DNA of 5,760 nucleotides from assembly GCA_965373045.1 (NCBI GenBank), contig CBDVEQ010000165.1, positions 1-5,760 on the forward strand, in the 5' to 3' direction. Below, one piece after another: positions 4,661-5,760 of the stretch (position 1 is the stretch's first letter; each line of letters opens with the position of its first letter). This stretch comes from DAOVDI01 sp965373045. GTDB lineage: Bacteria > Acidobacteriota > Aminicenantia > Aminicenantales > Aminicenantaceae. The notes beneath the pieces are model-generated. The model saw only the letters and a program-made list of their open reading frames with translations, was not told the DNA's origin and did not search any database. The position numbers were made by a program, and so were the translations under genes.

Positions 4661-5626
4661 TCAACTGTTTTTATTTACTTGTTCATATATCCATTGATAG
4701 GTTTTTTCAATCCCTTTAATGAGCGGTTGAGAAACCACCCAGCCGATTTTTTCCTTATAAAAGGCATTGTCCGAGTTTCGCCCGCGAACTCCAAGCGGTC
4801 CGGGAATATGTTTGATGGAAAGCTTTTTTCCTGCGACATTCATGATCATTTCTGCCAGGCCATTTATCGTAACCATTTCTTCAGATCCAATATTGACCGG
4901 TCCGGTGAAATCTGAATCGACAAGACGGCGTGTTGCTTCTATACACTCGTCAATGTAAAGAAATGAGCGAGTCTGTTTGCCGTCCCCCCACATTTCGATC
5001 TCCCCTCCATCGGGTGTTTCCGCAATCTTGCGGCAGAAGGCTGCAGGAGCCTTCTCCCGTCCATCGTTCCAGGATCCTTCCGGTCCAAAAACATTATGAT
5101 AGCGGGCAACGCGTACATTGATACCATGATTCCTATGGAATGCCAGAAAGACATGCTCGCTGAAAAGCTTTTCCCAACCGTAGTCGCTGTCAGGCGCTGC
5201 AGGATAAGCGGAATCTTCCGAGCACTTTGGATTGTCCGGATCCATCTGATTGTATTCCGGATATATGCAGGCTGATGAAGAATAAAATATCTTTGGGATT
5301 TTATATTTTTTCGCCAGTTCAATAATATTCAGGTTGATCAATGCTGAATTATGGAGGATATCCGCATCATTTTCTCCGGTAAAAACAAATCCTGCTCCTC
5401 CCATGTCAGCAGCAAACTGATAAATAATGTCCAGACTATCATCCACAACATCACGGCAGACCGACTGCTCTCTGAGATCTCCGATGACGAACTCATCCGC
5501 CATGGTCGGTGAAAATTCAGTATGTTTCAGATCCACTCCACGAACCCAATACCCTTCACTCTTAAGTCGTTTAACCATATGGCTTCCGATGAAGCCGCCG
5601 GCTCCGCAGATTAGTGCTTTCTTCAT
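4661..5626 (-). CDS. GDP-mannose 3,5-epimerase-like extended SDR enzyme
   Basis: A 321-residue cytoplasmic NAD-dependent sugar-nucleotide epimerase of the extended SDR family, closely resembling plant GDP-mannose 3,5-epimerase (GME), which converts GDP-D-mannose to GDP-L-galactose and GDP-L-gulose. The Rossmann motif GAGGFIG is at 8-14. Family signatures follow in order: MGGAGF (75-80), SSSACIYPEY (116-125), YGWEK (149-153), GREKAPAAFCRK (189-200), EMWGDGKQTRSF (211-222) and PGPLGVRGRNSDN (275-287). Residues matching plant C145, Y174, K178 and K217 are all present (C120, Y149, K153, K192). Length suits the catalytic core without the plant N-terminal extension. ATG at 5626 is chosen over GTG at 5632 because AGGAGG ends six bases before it and directly abuts the GTG. 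The gene stands alone here between inverted repeat copies; the product sugar may go to a surface polysaccharide. A related 4- or 5-epimerase on another GDP-sugar remains possible. Confidence 0.88.
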   Translation of the reverse strand: MKKALICGAGGFIGSHMVKRLKSEGYWVRGVDLKHTEFSPTMADEFVIGDLREQSVCRDVVDDSLDIIYQFAADMGGAGFVFTGENDADILHNSALINLNIIELAKKYKIPKIFYSSSACIYPEYNQMDPDNPKCSEDSAYPAAPDSDYGWEKLFSEHVFLAFHRNHGINVRVARYHNVFGPEGSWNDGREKAPAAFCRKIAETPDGGEIEMWGDGKQTRSFLYIDECIEATRRLVDSDFTGPVNIGSEEMVTINGLAEMIMNVAGKKLSIKHIPGPLGVRGRNSDNAFYKEKIGWVVSQPLIKGIEKTYQWIYEQVNKNS

Positions 5627-5632
5627 TATCAC

Positions 5633-5638
5633 CCTCCT
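5633..5638 (-). promoter_or_regulatory. Ribosome binding site of the epimerase gene
   Basis: The minus strand reads AGGAGG with six bases to the ATG at 5626. The in-frame GTG at 5632 touches this motif and so cannot be served by it. No convincing promoter was found in the 130 bases upstream; TTGATG at 5690-5685 and TATAAA at 5663-5658 are 21 bases apart, which is too far for a normal sigma-70 site. Confidence 0.75.
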
Positions 5639-5668
5639 TCAAAGTCATCCTGCTTTATTTATAAAAAT

Positions 5669-5721
5669 TTGCGATACTCTTAAACATCAACACAATCATC
5701 TAAAAATTTCATATATCGCAA
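5669..5721. repeat. Perfect 8-bp inverted repeat upstream of the epimerase gene
   Basis: TTGCGATA (5669-5676) and TATCGCAA (5714-5721) are exact inverted complements, separated by 37 AT-rich bases. TAAAAATTT also occurs as a direct repeat next to the left arm (5662-5670) and between the arms (5701-5709). The site lies 40-95 bases ahead of the epimerase start and merges at its right arm with repeat copy C. It could be a regulator site or part of the repeat element's boundary; role unknown. Confidence 0.4.
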
Positions 5722-5760
5722 CTTTTTACCCTTCGGGCGAGCCGATCTCTTCGCAGTGGC
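5712..5760. repeat. Structured repeat, copy C (inverted, cut by window edge)
   Basis: The plus strand at 5728-5748 matches the minus strand of copy A (4465-4445) at 18 of 21 positions, and CGAGCCGATCT (5738-5748) matches the minus strand of copy B (4647-4637) exactly. A T-run and ATCG precede the match in both C and A. The hairpin CCC-TTC-GGG (5729-5737) replaces CCC-GTA-GGG of copy A, keeping the stem and changing the loop. It is therefore a third, oppositely oriented member of the family, and its remainder lies beyond the window. Confidence 0.6.

Noticed and set aside
4939..5322. 127-codon minus-strand frame inside the epimerase gene
   Set aside because: It overlaps the conserved core of the epimerase in another frame and encodes nothing recognisable, so it is a shadow of that gene.

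Overview
The window is moderately AT-rich and carries five well-supported protein genes, one family of structured repeats and little else. It looks like a Gram-negative-type environmental bacterium: there is a lipoprotein with a DUF1080 (3-keto-disaccharide hydrolase) domain, a membrane-anchored sulfatase-superfamily enzyme, a small winged-helix regulator paired with a membrane protein, and a nucleotide-sugar epimerase. Such gene sets are common in Planctomycetota/Lentisphaerota, Latescibacterota, KSB1-like and Desulfobacterota-like lineages, but I cannot fix the phylum from this stretch alone.

Layout. Positions 1-197 hold no firm gene, only a doubtful start of a leftward gene. The DUF1080 lipoprotein (198-1034, minus) and the five-helix sulfatase-superfamily protein (1213-3270, plus) diverge from a spacer with promoter-like sequences on both strands and a 5-codon mini-ORF behind a perfect Shine-Dalgarno. 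The sulfatase-like gene converges on a two-gene minus-strand operon (4219-3322): a six-helix membrane protein followed, after one base, by an ArsR/MarR-like winged-helix regulator. That operon has a near-consensus sigma-70 promoter (TTGACA-17-TATATT) and overlapping palindromes at the predicted transcription start, a likely autoregulatory operator. Positions 4311-4660 contain two tandem, diverged copies (about 182-bp period) of a palindromic element that can fold along its whole length. The second copy ends one base before the stop codon of a GDP-mannose 3,5-epimerase-like gene (5626-4661, minus). A third copy, inverted relative to the first two, begins upstream of that gene and runs off the right edge, so the epimerase gene is bracketed by inverted copies of the element.

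How the genes fit together. The lipoprotein, the envelope alkaline-phosphatase-superfamily enzyme and the epimerase all point to carbohydrate or envelope chemistry, but they are in separate transcription units and a shared pathway is only inference. The most notable points are (i) the structured repeat family with stem sequences that differ while remaining complementary, (ii) a sulfatase-fold protein that lacks the formylglycine motif and has Thr there plus an LtaS/EptA-like five-helix architecture, (iii) a bacterial homologue of the plant ascorbate-pathway epimerase with all key catalytic residues, and (iv) the compact promoter-operator of the regulator operon.
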